From positions 114,989,824 through 115,053,823 of the forward strand of contig OZ035960.1 of NCBI GenBank assembly GCA_964034945.1: a stretch of 64,000 nt of DNA, written 5' to 3'. Positions 12,845 through 27,200 of this stretch are shown here, piece after piece. The DNA comes from Chrysopilus asiliformis (lineage: Eukaryota; Arthropoda; Insecta; Diptera; Rhagionidae). How positions within the stretch are numbered: the stretch's first letter is position 1; each line of letters starts with the position of its first letter. The position numbers were made by a program, and so were the translations under genes. The notes beneath the pieces were generated by a model. It was not told the DNA's origin, made no database searches, and saw only the letters and a list, made by a program, of their open reading frames with translations.

Positions 12845-15800
12845 GTAAGTAAATATTCCACATTTACATATCATTTAATTCAATTTTATTCAGATGTTCG
12901 AAATATTACCTACTCGTATTTCCAATTATGAATTTGTGAATATGAAAAAATCATTTATCCAAGATATTACTAGATTGTATGAATAAACTTAAGTTTAAAT
13001 ATCAAAGAAATTTACAACTTCTTTTTTGAGCGTTAGTTATAGCTCTCTAGCCCATTATAAGAACAAATGGTCTTAAAATTGACCTTAAAATGGTAAATGG
13101 GGATTTTCCATTGGTAAGATAGAGATAAATATAGTTTTTTAAAAGAGCGACAGGATGAACTTCAGACCAAGATTGAACTAAAAATTGACGCAAGTTTTCA
13201 AATTTAAGTCTCAACCACAATTACGCTTGCGTGCGTGCGCCATCCACGCGGTGAAAGTAAAAACTACGCATTTATATGAGTAAATGTATAATTGCGCGTT
13301 GCTCAGACGCGTTGCCGCGTCCCTGCCGCGTAGAGTAGGCTCAGTCTCTACTTTTAGACGCGGTGACAACTACTAGATGCCAAAACAAAATAATGCCGCA
13401 CGCACGCACGCGTAATTGTGGTTGAGGCTTTAAGCCGGATGCGCGAAAAATTTACATCTTCCGATGGCGCTACAGCCCGAAGCGAGCCTTGGCCTCCCTG
13501 ATGCACCTCCTCCAGTTGTCTCGGTCTAACGCCTTCGACCTCCAGTTGGCGAAATTTAGGACTGCTCTGCAGTCTGCGTCGATTGAGTCCTCCCAGCGTT
13601 TTCGCGGTTTTCCTTTCGTCCGGTTTCCTTGAGCTCTGCCCCTTAGCACCTGTTTCGGTATTCTGCCGTCGTGCATTCTTTCGACATGGCCAGCCCATTG
13701 GAGTTTACGGAGCTTGATTGTGGTCGACACGGGCGGGTCGTCGAATAGCTGGTGTAATTCGTGATTGTAACGGAGTCGCCACGAGTCTCCTTCTTTCACC
13801 GGTCCATATAGTTTTCTGAGGACCTTTCGCTCGAAATTGTCGAGAAGTCTTTCTAGGGACTGCGTTAGCGTCCACGTTTCGCATCCATATATCAGTACAG
13901 GACGAATTAATATTTTGTAGATGCGTTGCTTTTTACATTTGCCTTTCTAAATCCGTGCTCTTAACTTTTAAGATCAAACTTTGATATCAATTTTTGGCCG
14001 AACAAAGGCATAGAAAAATTAAATATTCTTTTCAATTCGTCTAATATGTTGTAAACAATAAAACAAAAATAGTTTTCTTGACAACAAAAACTGCTCTTAA
14101 TTCGTAAAATGTAAAAATGGCGTATGGTACAAACCCGAAATCAGGAGTGGTATTCCGTAACTTGTTTCAAGCGTTTGTTTCGAGTTAGAAGAACAAGAAG
14201 TATTCGCTGTCTCTGTTTTGACCGAAATAAATGACAGAGAGAAACCGAGATAGCAAATACCACTTTTTCTTCTAACTCGAAACAAACGCTTGAATCAAGT
14301 TACGGAATACCACTCCAGGTGACGATTTGCCATTGGTGGTACTTTTTGAGTTTGGTTCAAACTAAGCGGCTGCGGCATCCTTTGAAGTTGTCATTTTGCC
14401 AGCTCCAGTTGCGCTCCACTGGTTGCAAAAATAATTCTGCGGATGCCCGCCGTGGACGCTCGCATTCTGTTTTGGTCTTTAGGAGTTAAATTTGTTTTTC
14501 GCAGCAATTCAAAGCCTTTCTAAATTTAATGAGGCAAAAAAGAGTTGGACTAAACTGACCGCTACCAACAGAAATTGCACAACACAGCAGAATTTGAATG
14601 CTGAATAGATGCCAAATGATCAGCATAAAAAATACCGACAAGCTTTTTTGAATTTGTAAACTTTTTTATGTTTTTCGAGTTTTTTTTCAACATTCTACCT
14701 AACAAATCTTAATCTAAAGCTATAGGCAAAAAGCGAAAGATAGAAAATAGGAGTTTCATACAGTTTTGTCAAAGCCTTTCAATCGTCAGCTTACGTTGTC
14801 CAAAATGTTTCACAACAAAATTTTTATATATTAAAAAACCGATAGAAAAAATATCTGATATTGACGAATTTTATGCCCATCGTAAATATTACTACAACAA
14901 TTTTTTTATATGAAATGTACGAACAAAAAAAAAACTGGGATAAAACTCGCAAAAAGTTATTTGACCAGTTATGTTTATGATGCCATCAAAATAAAAAGCA
15001 TCAGCTTCATATCAAGGCAATGAATATTTTTTTTTACAAGTTGAGTTTGAACTTCCACGCAAATAAAAGCTGAAAGTTTTGTTGTAAAAAATGTTTTTAT
15101 TCAAATTTTATTCATCGGTTATTACCACATTGAATCCTTTTTGGCATTTAGCTGACTTTACGTTGAACTTGAAAATGATTTGGAGCGGAATTTATTTTTT
15201 AGAAAATGTTTCTATGATATTATTACTATTTAAACTTTCAATTACTAAAGTCAATAGTTTGTTAATATAATTTTTGAATGTAAAGTGGGTTTTCAGTAGT
15301 TTATTCAAAAATCATTTCATATTCAACTGTCATTTTTTTACGGATTTGTTGAGCAAATATTAGTAAAAATTTGTGTTAATGCTGAATAGTGAATCCAGGG
15401 GCCTTATCAGGGAACTCGAATCGAAAATGAAATGCACGGAAATGTTTGAAATGGTATCAGCTAACTCGAATTCGATCAAATATTTGTTATTGATTTTCAG
15501 AAATTTACTCGAACACTTTTCAGTCGCACACTTTTCATTTACGTCATTTCAATGTTTTTTTTATGTAAGAATTTTATTTCTTGCAAAACATATTTAAATT
15601 GCTTGGAAAATCTATAAAAAATAAGGAAAAGTTGCCTCTAACATATAATATTTAGTTATTTACGATTTTAAACGAAATTAATTGAATTTTCTTACTATTC
15701 TTGGATAGAAAACGCTGTCATCACTTCCGTCACTTTTATCTGGCACTTATTTCACATTCACCACTTTTATCCGGTTCTTATTTCAATTTTTTTTAATGGC

Positions 15801-18147
15801 CGGCATTAATTTCACAAAAAATAAAACGCAAAAACTAACAGCAAATTATTTACAACTATTCAATATTAACACAAAATATAACCACGAAATTTCCAAGTTA
15901 CCAGCAAGTTACGCGTTTTCGATTAATTTATGGCAGTACATTTTACTCGAAACGAAAGTGTTACATGATGCCAATGAAATCCGTTTTCGAGTACGGCGTT
16001 CGAGTCGATTTTATTTTCGATTCGAGATACATGATAAAGCCCCTGATAAAACATAATATCCAAATTGAAACTTTAAAAAATGCATAATTTTAATATAGAA
16101 AACTATGAGCGCTAATCAGTAAAAAATAAAATTATGTCTTTTTTATATAAATCCCCATAGACACAACGATTTACCATGGAATATCAGAAAATTCGTGAAA
16201 AACCAACTGAGAGAGTTTCGTTTCGGGGAGGACCTTCGACAGATTGTCCCGTGGGCAACAACCCCCTGGAGCCATACGGATCTCCGGAGACTGAAGGAAG
16301 GAATGGTGTCAGCACAGGTATGTATGTCATGTCCTACAAACTACAACAACATGCAATTTGAATTTAAAAAAAAAAGACTTGACTTCAATCAAATTCTGTA
16401 GCATAACTGCAGTGAACAACAACAAAAAGAGTTGTTTGTCATTTTAATGCAGCAGCAACGTGTATAACTCGTAATTTTACTCTGGTTTAAAAGACATAAG
16501 AATTCATCCGCACCCTTCGTAAAAACTTTTTATGCCTCCTGTTGGGAGATTCGTTACTTTGTTTTTCCCATTTATTTAACAGCATCTGATGCCTGAAGGA
16601 ACGCCTCTGTCGCAGTTTTCATTAAAAATGTCAACACCGAAAGCTTCACTTTCGACACTTTTATGAAACTTTTCACCGAAGATTACGACTTATACGAATT
16701 ACGACGAGACTTTACATCATCAGCATTAGACTAGGGCCCTCTTACTATAGCGTAATATCAACTTAAAAACGGTGCAAATAAATTAAATATGTAGACGATG
16801 TAGAACGGAATACAATTTTTTCACGCTACACAAAGTAACTCCATCAATTTTCCTTAAGTTAAGATGGAAAATCAACGATGGAAATGAACTGAAGCCATTG
16901 GAAACTTGTGCCGTACAAAATGTTGTACTGGTTTAGTTGCCTGCGGCAGATTTTCAAGGTTTGACAGAATTTACGGGTCACTGCTTTAATACCAATGGTA
17001 AAATTCACCTTCATTTTTCATCACACAACTTTTATAATCAATATCCCTGCTATAAGCTAGCACCATAACTGATGGTGTAAAGTTTTCATTATTTTCCCGA
17101 TTTTTTAAAATCTACACTTTAGATTGGCAGGTGGTAAAAACCATCAACAGTAATTACCAATATTAAAGATGATGTAAAACGAAGCTTCCGTCGTCGTCAC
17201 TAAGCATTTAAAATCTCTGTGAAAAGTACTTTCTAAAAATTAATTGTTTTTCTTTTCGGAAATCTTTAAAAAATTTAATTACTTTAAATGATGAGAAAAT
17301 AGTGATAGGGTTTTTTTTGACAATCTAATTAGAATTTATCAATTTTTACTTTCCTCCTCTACAGAGGGGAGGTATTGTATTCATGATGGAAACCGGCTCG
17401 AGAACCTCAAAAACCCTCTAAGTGCGAACGCACACGGTTCATCTCGTCGCGGCAACTGTTGGTCCTCAAAATGCCTTTCCGACGTACACGCTTCTTCACT
17501 TTTTATTAGGAAAAACTTGTTTACAACAAACGATCGCTCTTGTGTGTGTGGTTCTCATATATGTATTGTATTTCCAGCCCATTCCCCTTCTAGCTAGCAC
17601 CGAGGCAACATCAATTGCCACAATAGAAACTGCCAATAATAGAAGAATAAGGACTGGTAATTTCTTTTTTACCTCCCTACCTGAAAAATAAAACTACCTG
17701 GAACTGGTATTTCACTATTTGCATTCAATTTTTGTTTATTTGGGATATGTTTACGAGTCGGTGGCTAAGCACCGACTGACTCAATGAAATTACGCACACA
17801 TGCATGCTGACGTGCTACACGAGCGACTTCGTTTGTGTGCGTAAAAGAAGACGAGAAGAACACTTTTCCCCTCTTGCCGCACTCGTTTCTTTCCTGCAAT
17901 TTGGTGAAGTTGCGGTATGCTGATGACCGAAAATTGCTCCGTGTACACCCTCGCTAATGCTAATTTTTCCGAAATTGAAGGTAAAAGAAGGATAATTGCG
18001 TTACTCTTAGATAATGGTAGCTTTCGATTAGAAAAGTAGCCATTTATATCGGTCCGTCAGAACTCCATTACTAAGACAATATAAAAATCCTTATTATATC
18101 ATACTTCATCATACTAATACTAATACTAATATATAAAAATGAGTTGG

Positions 18148-18220
<73 letters not shown>

Positions 18221-21200
18221 GCCTGTTCCTCTTTGACGCAAAAACAGCTGAACCGATTGACTTGAAATTTGGCATGAGTGTCTATGGTAGTTCTGGTTCC
18301 AACATAGTCATACGGAAAAGTAGCGCGAGGGGTGGGAGGAGTAAGGGGAGTGGGTAAAGGGATCTCGAAACTTAGCTCTTCCAGTGTTAAACGCGCGGCC
18401 TTAGGCGGGTGGTGGACCGCGAAGCGGTTCGGGGCGCAGCCCCTAGTCTCTTTATATTTAAAGATAGTAAATTGGCCACCAAAAATCGCATTGTCATAAA
18501 TATATAATAAAAAAAATGTTTGGCACAAATACGAATATCCGAAATACCTATTTTATGAACAATTCGTGCATCGTAAATGTTATTCGTTAACGGTGTAGCA
18601 AAATGTTTTGTGGAAATTACCTATGCGAATCAATAAATCTACATATAATATCAATCACATAAAATAGCGACACTTATTGATATTCTTCACCGATATTTCA
18701 GCCAACATAATTGCATGTGCTGAACTGCTCGTAAGTCAGATTTTGAACATTTACCAATCCTAGACACGATTTTTTATGGCATACGAGAATATCTACTGCA
18801 AAGTCATTCGGTAGACATTTGAGGATATTATAGAAACCCTCCTAGTCATTTTCCATAGCATATATAGATATATATAACAAAGCAAAGGAATATAAATTGT
18901 TTTACTGATAAGGTGTACGAAAAAAAACTTTCCTTGCCCGCCCAAAATTTCGTCACTCCGAACAATGTCTTATTTTGTACCTATGCGTACGTTACCACGT
19001 TTATACTCACGTTTATACTATCATGATGACTTTGTGTTATTTCCTTTTTCTTCTCTCTTTTTGGTAATGTGCGTAACATCCGCAAGAATCATAGTAAACT
19101 GGGATATATTTTTGCATTCCTATGGCATAAAGAGGAAAATATATAATAAATTATTCATTTACAAAGAAAGAAATCAAATAAGGAACATTTCAATCACAAC
19201 GATTCAATGTTGAATTCGTTTCTTTTCTATTGTGGGTTTTTACAAATCTTTCATATTGCTGCCATTCTGTTATCTTTAATATTGAATCGATTTATATACG
19301 ACACATACGGAATTATACAGAATATACAGAAAACCCACTCTCACAGTGTATTACAACATATATGTCATGTGCCAGGATTCTAAAATTTAATACAAGGTAG
19401 ATTTTCCGAAAAAAAAAATTGATAAGGATATGTCACGAGCTAAACATTTTCTTACTGGCATCGCGTAAGCTGCCTTGTCAACCACCAATCGTAACGCAAT
19501 ATCCCATCATCACTTTTGAATCACTTTAAGAAAATTCCTCAAATAGCGTCGTGCATTACTCCTGTTAGACAGAATTCGATTTGTTCTTAAAGAATGTAAC
19601 CAAAAAAAGCTTATAACGAAAGGGGAAACGAGGCCCGAGAAAAAAAGAGTTGGAAAATATCTGATTTGATCACCGCAAAAGATTTCTATTGCGAAAATTC
19701 TCTTTTTAGAGTTTTTAAAACTCTAGAGATCGACTCTCTAGATCGACTCTCGAGATCAACTCTCGGCACTGATTCTCTGGATTGACTTCCGAAACCGACT
19801 ATCAAAATCGACTTTGAGATCGACTCTCGGGATTGACTTCGGGATCAACTCTCGCGATTGACTTCGGGATCGACTCTCGCGATTGACTTCGGGATCGACT
19901 CTCGCGATTGACTTCGGGATCGACTCCTGCGATCGAGTCTCAGTATTTACTTCCGAAATCGACTCTCCAGATCAATCCTCAAATTATTTCAACAGTCGAA
20001 TTTCAGTGTTATCCGTCAAGCTAAGAAATGTGCTAGAAAAACTACTAGTAATTTTAGGTCTCGATCTCGACATAAATTACGATTATTTTCATAGCCTGCC
20101 ATTAAAATAACACTTTCAGACATAGTTTTTCTGAGCATTTATCATATAAAAATAAGTTGGTGTCTGTCTGTCTGTCTGTCTGTTCCTCTTTCACGCAAAA
20201 ACGGCTGAACCGATTGACTTGAAATTTGGCATGAGTATCTGTGGTAGTTCTGGTTCCAACATAGGCATACGTAAAAGTAGCGCGAGGGGTGGGGGGAGTA
20301 AGGGGAGGGGGTAAAGTGATTTCGAAACTTAGCTCTTCCTCTATGTTACTCTTTCGCGGGGAAACTACCGAGCCGATTGGCCTGAAGTTTAACTCCAACA
20401 TAGACCAAAAAAAAATTGAAAAAACTTAACCCGGCAACGACGGGTATGCAAGCTAGTGTCCAATATTTCAAAAAAAAAAAAAATGCAGACAAATTCGCTC
20501 TCTACGGAACATTTCTATAGCAGACCATGAAAAAAGTTGTAATTTCAAATTGTCGTGGCTTGAACCACACGAACATTTTCATGTGTTTCAAATGTCTCAT
20601 CCTGCACTCATAAAATGGGCTCATGTGTAACCACACTTTTTCTGTGATAACAAAATTTTCACTTTTTCATCTAAAACTCTGTTTTAAACAAAAGTTCCAT
20701 ATCCCTTTCTGTTACGCAATAGAAATGTGAAGACAGGAATTTTTTTTTTTGGTATTTTTACTTTGCGATAGCAATTTGACATTTGAACAATGTCTGATGG
20801 AGTCCTGACGTGAAATCGAGTTTGTTTCAGATTTCTTTCTTCCCAATAAAACAAAGATAGAAAAAATAAAAGAAAATGCCTTAAGAAATCTCAGTAGAAA
20901 AGATTCTTGTTATGTCAACATAACAGATTTTTGGCAGCAGTAATGGAAACAGCAGCAACAGCAAACGTAACAAAAAGTATACTGCGTAGAAATCTTACCT
21001 TAAACTCACCTATCCGGTGAAAAAAAAATCCAATCCCGTTCAAGAAACTGTCAGTGGGTTACGAAGTACGGAACTGAACCGAAAAACCTGAACAAATGTG
21101 TAAGTGTATCTGACAGATACTACCTATGAACCGAAAGGTATACTGACTCGTCACATAAATTAAGTGAACGGAAAAAGAATTGTTTGAAATGTGTAAACAT

Positions 21201-24200
21201 TACAAAAAAAAATAACATGAGGAAAAAATAACAACGAAAAAACCAAAAAGCAACAAATTAAGACTCCTTCACTGTGAAGAAAAAACACTTCAATGGATTT
21301 CTGCGGCATGGCATCTGAACGCACCTCATGAAATATGGGCAGATGTCAGAAACGAACCGAAATTCCTTAAAGGTTTAAATATATATTACGCTAACTTCCA
21401 ATATTAAACATTTTTCAACTTAGATACGGTCATGCTTTTCATTTTTACAACATAAAAAAATGTGCGTTTTTCTTCTCTGGTTTACTATGTCTCGGCTAAT
21501 ATTTACTTTTGTGATCAATGAAAACGTATCGAAATTGTAAAAATTCCAGAAAATATCCCGGAGAAGAGGAAAATATGCTGAGCTTTTATTGACTCAATAT
21601 ATTTTCAACTTAGAGCATTTTCTAATAAATTTCAAAGGTATTTTTTACCCCACTACAGACACAAAGGAAAGTGAAGCAAATAAATTTAATTTACGTAGGG
21701 GACAAAAGGTAGTTTTTTTTTGTGGAAAGGTTGGACCTTTTATATCTTAAGAATACCAATAGTATTAGGTGCCTATAAAAAGTTATTAACTTTGTACTAA
21801 TTCAGCAAGCTTTTCATCTTTAAAAGTCACAGAACCATTTTTACTGATTGTTTTATCAGCCTTGGAAATTAATGTATCAGCAAGGGTATCTTTATATACA
21901 AAAAACAAGGATTTTCGCACATCCTCAGTAATTGAGTTCTATCGAGCCGATTTAAATGATTACTTTTTTAGTCGATAGCTACCACCAAGTAGCTATGCAA
22001 AAATATCTAAAAAGTCGTGATTTTCATTTATATCTAATAGTTTTTTTTGCCTTCAAAGGCCTATGTTACACACCGCAACTTTAAGCGGCGACTTTTCTTA
22101 AGTATAGGCGAGAGAAGTGAGGGGTCACCGCTTCCCTCACTTCTCACGCCTATATTTAAGAAAAGTCGCCGCTTAGAGTTGCCGTGTGTAACATAGGCCA
22201 AAGACTCCAAGTCCGGTATTACACTTGGCTTATTTAAGCCGGCAACTTTTGGGCTTAATAAGCCAATGTGCTTACATTTGTGGCTTAAATAAGCCAATCC
22301 TGTTTGCATATGCTACACAAGTTTACATGTGTGTGTGTGGACTCAAACCATTGAAATTGCTGCTCCTCATATACTTCGCAAGATCTTTACCTGCTGACGG
22401 TCAGAACTAAAATGATTTCTGCCTACTACTTTTCCCAAACTGGTTCACACGCTTTGCATGTATGCAGATTGTCGATAAGCCATGGTTTCGTGTGGCAACT
22501 TCTCCCTCCTCAGACGTTTCTCCCGAAAATCGGGTTAAGTAAGCCCGTGTGTAATACCGCGCCAAGTGATTCGTAATTATAATGAATGTCACCACACGAA
22601 ATTAATTTCCATAGCTTATAACGAGTAGAGAACCTATACTCAATCAGTAGAGAGACAGTGGGCGCATCCAACTACCAGAGCGGCTCTGGAGCGAAGCTCA
22701 GCTGTCAAAAAAATGCTCAGCTGAGCAGCATTTTGTGTCCTGAATGCACCGCTCATTTATATATGTAAGCATGAAACTAATTGAGTATACTAACTACTGC
22801 GCCAGCCACCTTAGTGGTGGTAGGGTAGCTCTCGGAGGAGGTCGACTGTCGTTTGAAACGTTCTCGCTCGGAATACCGAGAGGAGTTAGGACACTAAGTT
22901 TCAGATGTCAATCGAAGCATGACGCTTCCGGGAGTTCACCTAGAAGTGGCCTTATATATATGAGCTGTCATTGAAAGAAATTATTGTTGGACCGCGATGT
23001 AATTATCTCCGTAATGTTAGAAATTTGTGCTTCTGATACGATAAATCTGGAAGCTATTTCACTTTTGGTTGAAGAGTGTAATACTTCAGTTGAAGTCGCC
23101 CCAATCCGGAATGCGGCACCCGAAAGAAACCGGGATTATTTTGAGGTGACTATGCCGAAGTACACTCCCGAACTCTTTCGCCAACATTTTCCGCAACGCC
23201 GACTATTTCCATTCCCGTTTGCTCAGCAAGAACTTCCATGAGGCTTCCCGTATTATAAATAACATAAATAACTATAAATATTATAAATAACACCATTTAT
23301 GTATTTCCGTCGTCGTTTTTAGACATGAATTGAGGTTCTGTAATTCTTCTTTTGACATTTGCTCAGCTACTGAGCGGAGTTCTTTTACGCTCAGAAAAAA
23401 TGTGAGCTGCTCAGTTGAGCCGCTCTGTAGCGATTGCGTTCAGTAACTGAGCACCTTTTTCGCTCTAGAGCGATGCTGAGCCGCTCTGGTAGTTGGATGC
23501 GCCCAGTATATCAGATAAGTCAAGCGGCCCGTTAAAAACGAACGCAAAAATATCCCAAATTCTTACAAAAATTTTCCAAAATGTTTCTAAGGACGCAAAA
23601 GCGCTTGCTATAGATATCATCTTTGGGAAAATTTGTTAAAATCCCGTGAGGATAACGCAAATATTGTTTTGGGAAAATTATGATTAGGGTGTTTTAGACG
23701 TCGTTGATTACGAATCTGATGTGGGAATTTCAAAATTCCAAACAAAAAGTCCTGTAATAGTTATACAAATATCGTTTTTCCTATAATTCTCGGGAAAATG
23801 AACACAAGGGGGTATTTCAGGTCGCTAATATCAAATCGCATGTCAAAATTTACAATGTTTTACCCAACGATCCTGTAAGGATAATTAAAATGAAGTGAAA
23901 ATACTACTCGACCGATTGAACTGGAATATTGACTAATATGTTCTGAGTAAAATGGGCGTTTTTTTACGATCTCACAAAATCATGTCATTTCCCATCGATT
24001 TCCGATCAAGTTTAAAACATCCTTCAAAACAATTTTCCAAGAACAGATTCTCTGTAAATTACTTAATACCACTTAAGTTCTTTATAATTAATAATACTTT
24101 TAAATCCCTGTTCATTAATAAAGCAGTCTTGTTATTCAAATATTAGAAATAATTTAAACTTGAAATCCAAACTATTTCCATTTCATCGATGAAAATAATC

Positions 24201-27200
24201 TATGCTAATAGTGTTAATATGCACGTAATCTTCAACATAAATATACCAATATAACCAACCCTATTTCACATGTGACCGCACCCTTTTACTGTAACCCAAT
24301 ATCGAAATGTTGTTTACATGAAACCCTTTTCTAAACCTTTTTAAAACCATTCATAAAGACAAAAATTAATCAAAAAAGCTTTTAATACTAAGATTTCGGG
24401 TCGCTGGTTTCATCCTCGGTGAAGTAGTTGACAAAAACTTTACAGAATTTTGGTTTCGGTTTTCGAGATTAAATTATTCGCCCTAGATTAACTGTTTTGT
24501 CATCATAAATTATTGTATATTTCGCTCTTAGATTGTTTTCTAAGTGAAATGTTAAACTTGGTACATACAAAATTCTTTTTACTTGAAAATCTTACAGAAC
24601 ATAATTCAAAAGTTTTCCAAAACTGTCAGTGCCGTTTTCTGTAACAAACTACAAGTAAAAAGGGTGTCTTTACAGCTAATTAAATAAGTTGTGAAGGTTT
24701 TATTAAAATAAATTAATAGTTTCTAACTAATTTTTAGATTTTCGGTGAAGAATCAATACAAGAAATCCTTTCTAGGGGCTTAAGTTGATTTTCCTTTCGA
24801 CTATGAGGCACAATCTTTGGCAAAGCGTTCACATGTTTTTAAAATTTTTACCTGCGGCGCATTTCTTAGCCGTATTTTCATAATTTCAGTCATATTTATT
24901 TACTAGGGGCTGCGCCCCGAACCGCTTCGCAGTTCACCCCCCACATGATACGCGGCCCCCAGCCGCGCGTTTCCCCGCAAAAGAGTAACATACAGGGTAA
25001 ACTAAGTTTCGAGATGACTATACCCCCTCCCCTTACTCTTCCACTTCTCGGGCTACTTTTTAACGGGTCTATGTTGGGGCTGGAGCCCTGACGAACATCT
25101 ATGCCAAATTTCAGGCCAATCGGTTCAGTAGTTTCCCCGCGAAAGAGTATAGAGTAACATATGTTGGAACCAGAACTACCACAGACACTCATGCCAAATT
25201 TCAAGTCAATCGGTTCAGCCGTTTTTGCGTGAAAGAGGAACAGATAGACAGATAGACAGACACCAACTCATTTTTATGTATTAGTATAAGTATAATTAAG
25301 CGTGAAAAAGCCTATGAAAAGCTTTCCTTTTGAACTGTTTAGCTCTTGTTTTAAATCATATATGTATAAAATGTCCTGTTCCCTTCCATATTGAAAAGCT
25401 CGGACTGACTACTACCAATATACATTGTGGAGATTAAACTGCGGATCGTTTGTAGCACTGATTAATACACAGTGCAAGTTTTACTGACAACGCACAATAC
25501 AAGGATCAAAAAAAGAGTCTGTTCGCGCTGTTTTCGAACAAATATATATGTAAAAAATTAACAAAAAAAAACATTCAGGGTATTCACAGTCCTCTTTTAA
25601 TTTTGGGTATTCGGTATTTTCGGTAATATTAAAATACTGAAAATATTCTGCTGTGAACATCCCACAGCACAGATTTGAGAACAGCGCTTTTATTTGATAC
25701 GTGACCAAATCATGAACTGCGAATTTGATTGTAAAATATGTCACATACCTTTAAATCCATGTTTGATGTATTCTTTTGAATTTCTATTGCGGCAACGGCT
25801 ATCAAAATTGAAAAAAATTGCAGTCCGATGAGATAACCAGCGAGAAAATTTGACAACTAAAAACATTACTAGCGCCACTCGCGGTTGATTCTTGATACCG
25901 AATAACCGGGCCGGAAAACACGACTCAAGGCATGTCTACAATTACCGAATCCGGTAATTCATTTTTACATGAACCAAATTACCGTCTCGGTAAAAATCTG
26001 TTAAATTTGACTGAATTACCGAGCGGTAAATTTACTCGCAATTTAAAAGAGGACTGTGAATACCCTGATTGTCTTTCCATTTTTCCCGAGCGACACTTTT
26101 ATATGATTGCCGACTCCTAAATGTATGTTGATTTTATTTTTAAAAAAATATTTACACCAAATTTTTATCTTTCATAATTTTATATAATTTCAGTTTTGGT
26201 CAGCGTACGCGTCATGTGCATCACAATATTTAGATGCTGTACAAGTCACTTTAGAGCAAATCGATTTAATTCGACGTTTAGTAAATTTATATCCACAACA
26301 CATGTCACTAGTGACAACATCGGCGGGTAAAATCTAATTATTTTATGGAATTTGAATTTTCTTTTCTGATTTTTATTTACTTTTTTAGGTATCGAAACCA
26401 GCCACAAATCAGGAAAAATAGCCAGCCTAATTGGGGTCGAGGGTGGTCATGCGATTGGTACAAGTTTAAGTGTGCTTCGCATGTTTTATCAATTAGGTGC
26501 CCGATATTTAACATTAACGCACAATTGCAATACACCTTGGTGAGTATCTACTAGTAGAAAAAATTTAACAAGAAAAATTATTATTCCATGTACCTACCAG
26601 TTATTCATTAAGCTAAACGTAATTCAATTTTTTACGATTTCCAAACCAGCAATCAGATAAAATTTCTTTGAATCGTTGATCCGCTCTTAAAATTACTACC
26701 ACTTACCGATTAGATCAATTGAGGAACCTCTATTTTATAATCAAAAGAAATTGGGCCCTTAAATCGAAATGAAAATAAACTTAAGCAGCATAAAAGCATA
26801 AAACCCGAAAATATCTAAAACGTTTCATACTCGTCGATCCCCGTTAAGATACTTTCAACTTTTTACGTTTATTGCAGCCATCAAGGTGAATAGTTGTGAA
26901 GTAAATTCGAGTCCTTTAATACCAACCGATCTTAAATGTATTAGTTTTAAGAAAGGCCTAAATTTAAATCCCTTAGCGCTCATTTTATAATACTAAAATT
27001 CAAGTGAGTGGATCAACGACTGAACATCATCTAAAATTTTTCTTGGGGAAAATTCCACCAAACAACCGAACAACAACACTGGCTAACCTCAACTTTCACG
27101 CAAAAAAAAGAAACCTTGAAGGCATGGCATATTCTAGTGTTAGGAAAAGAAAATCCAAGAAAGAAAGTTTTACTTTTTATCTGATTTGCATATCAATTTA

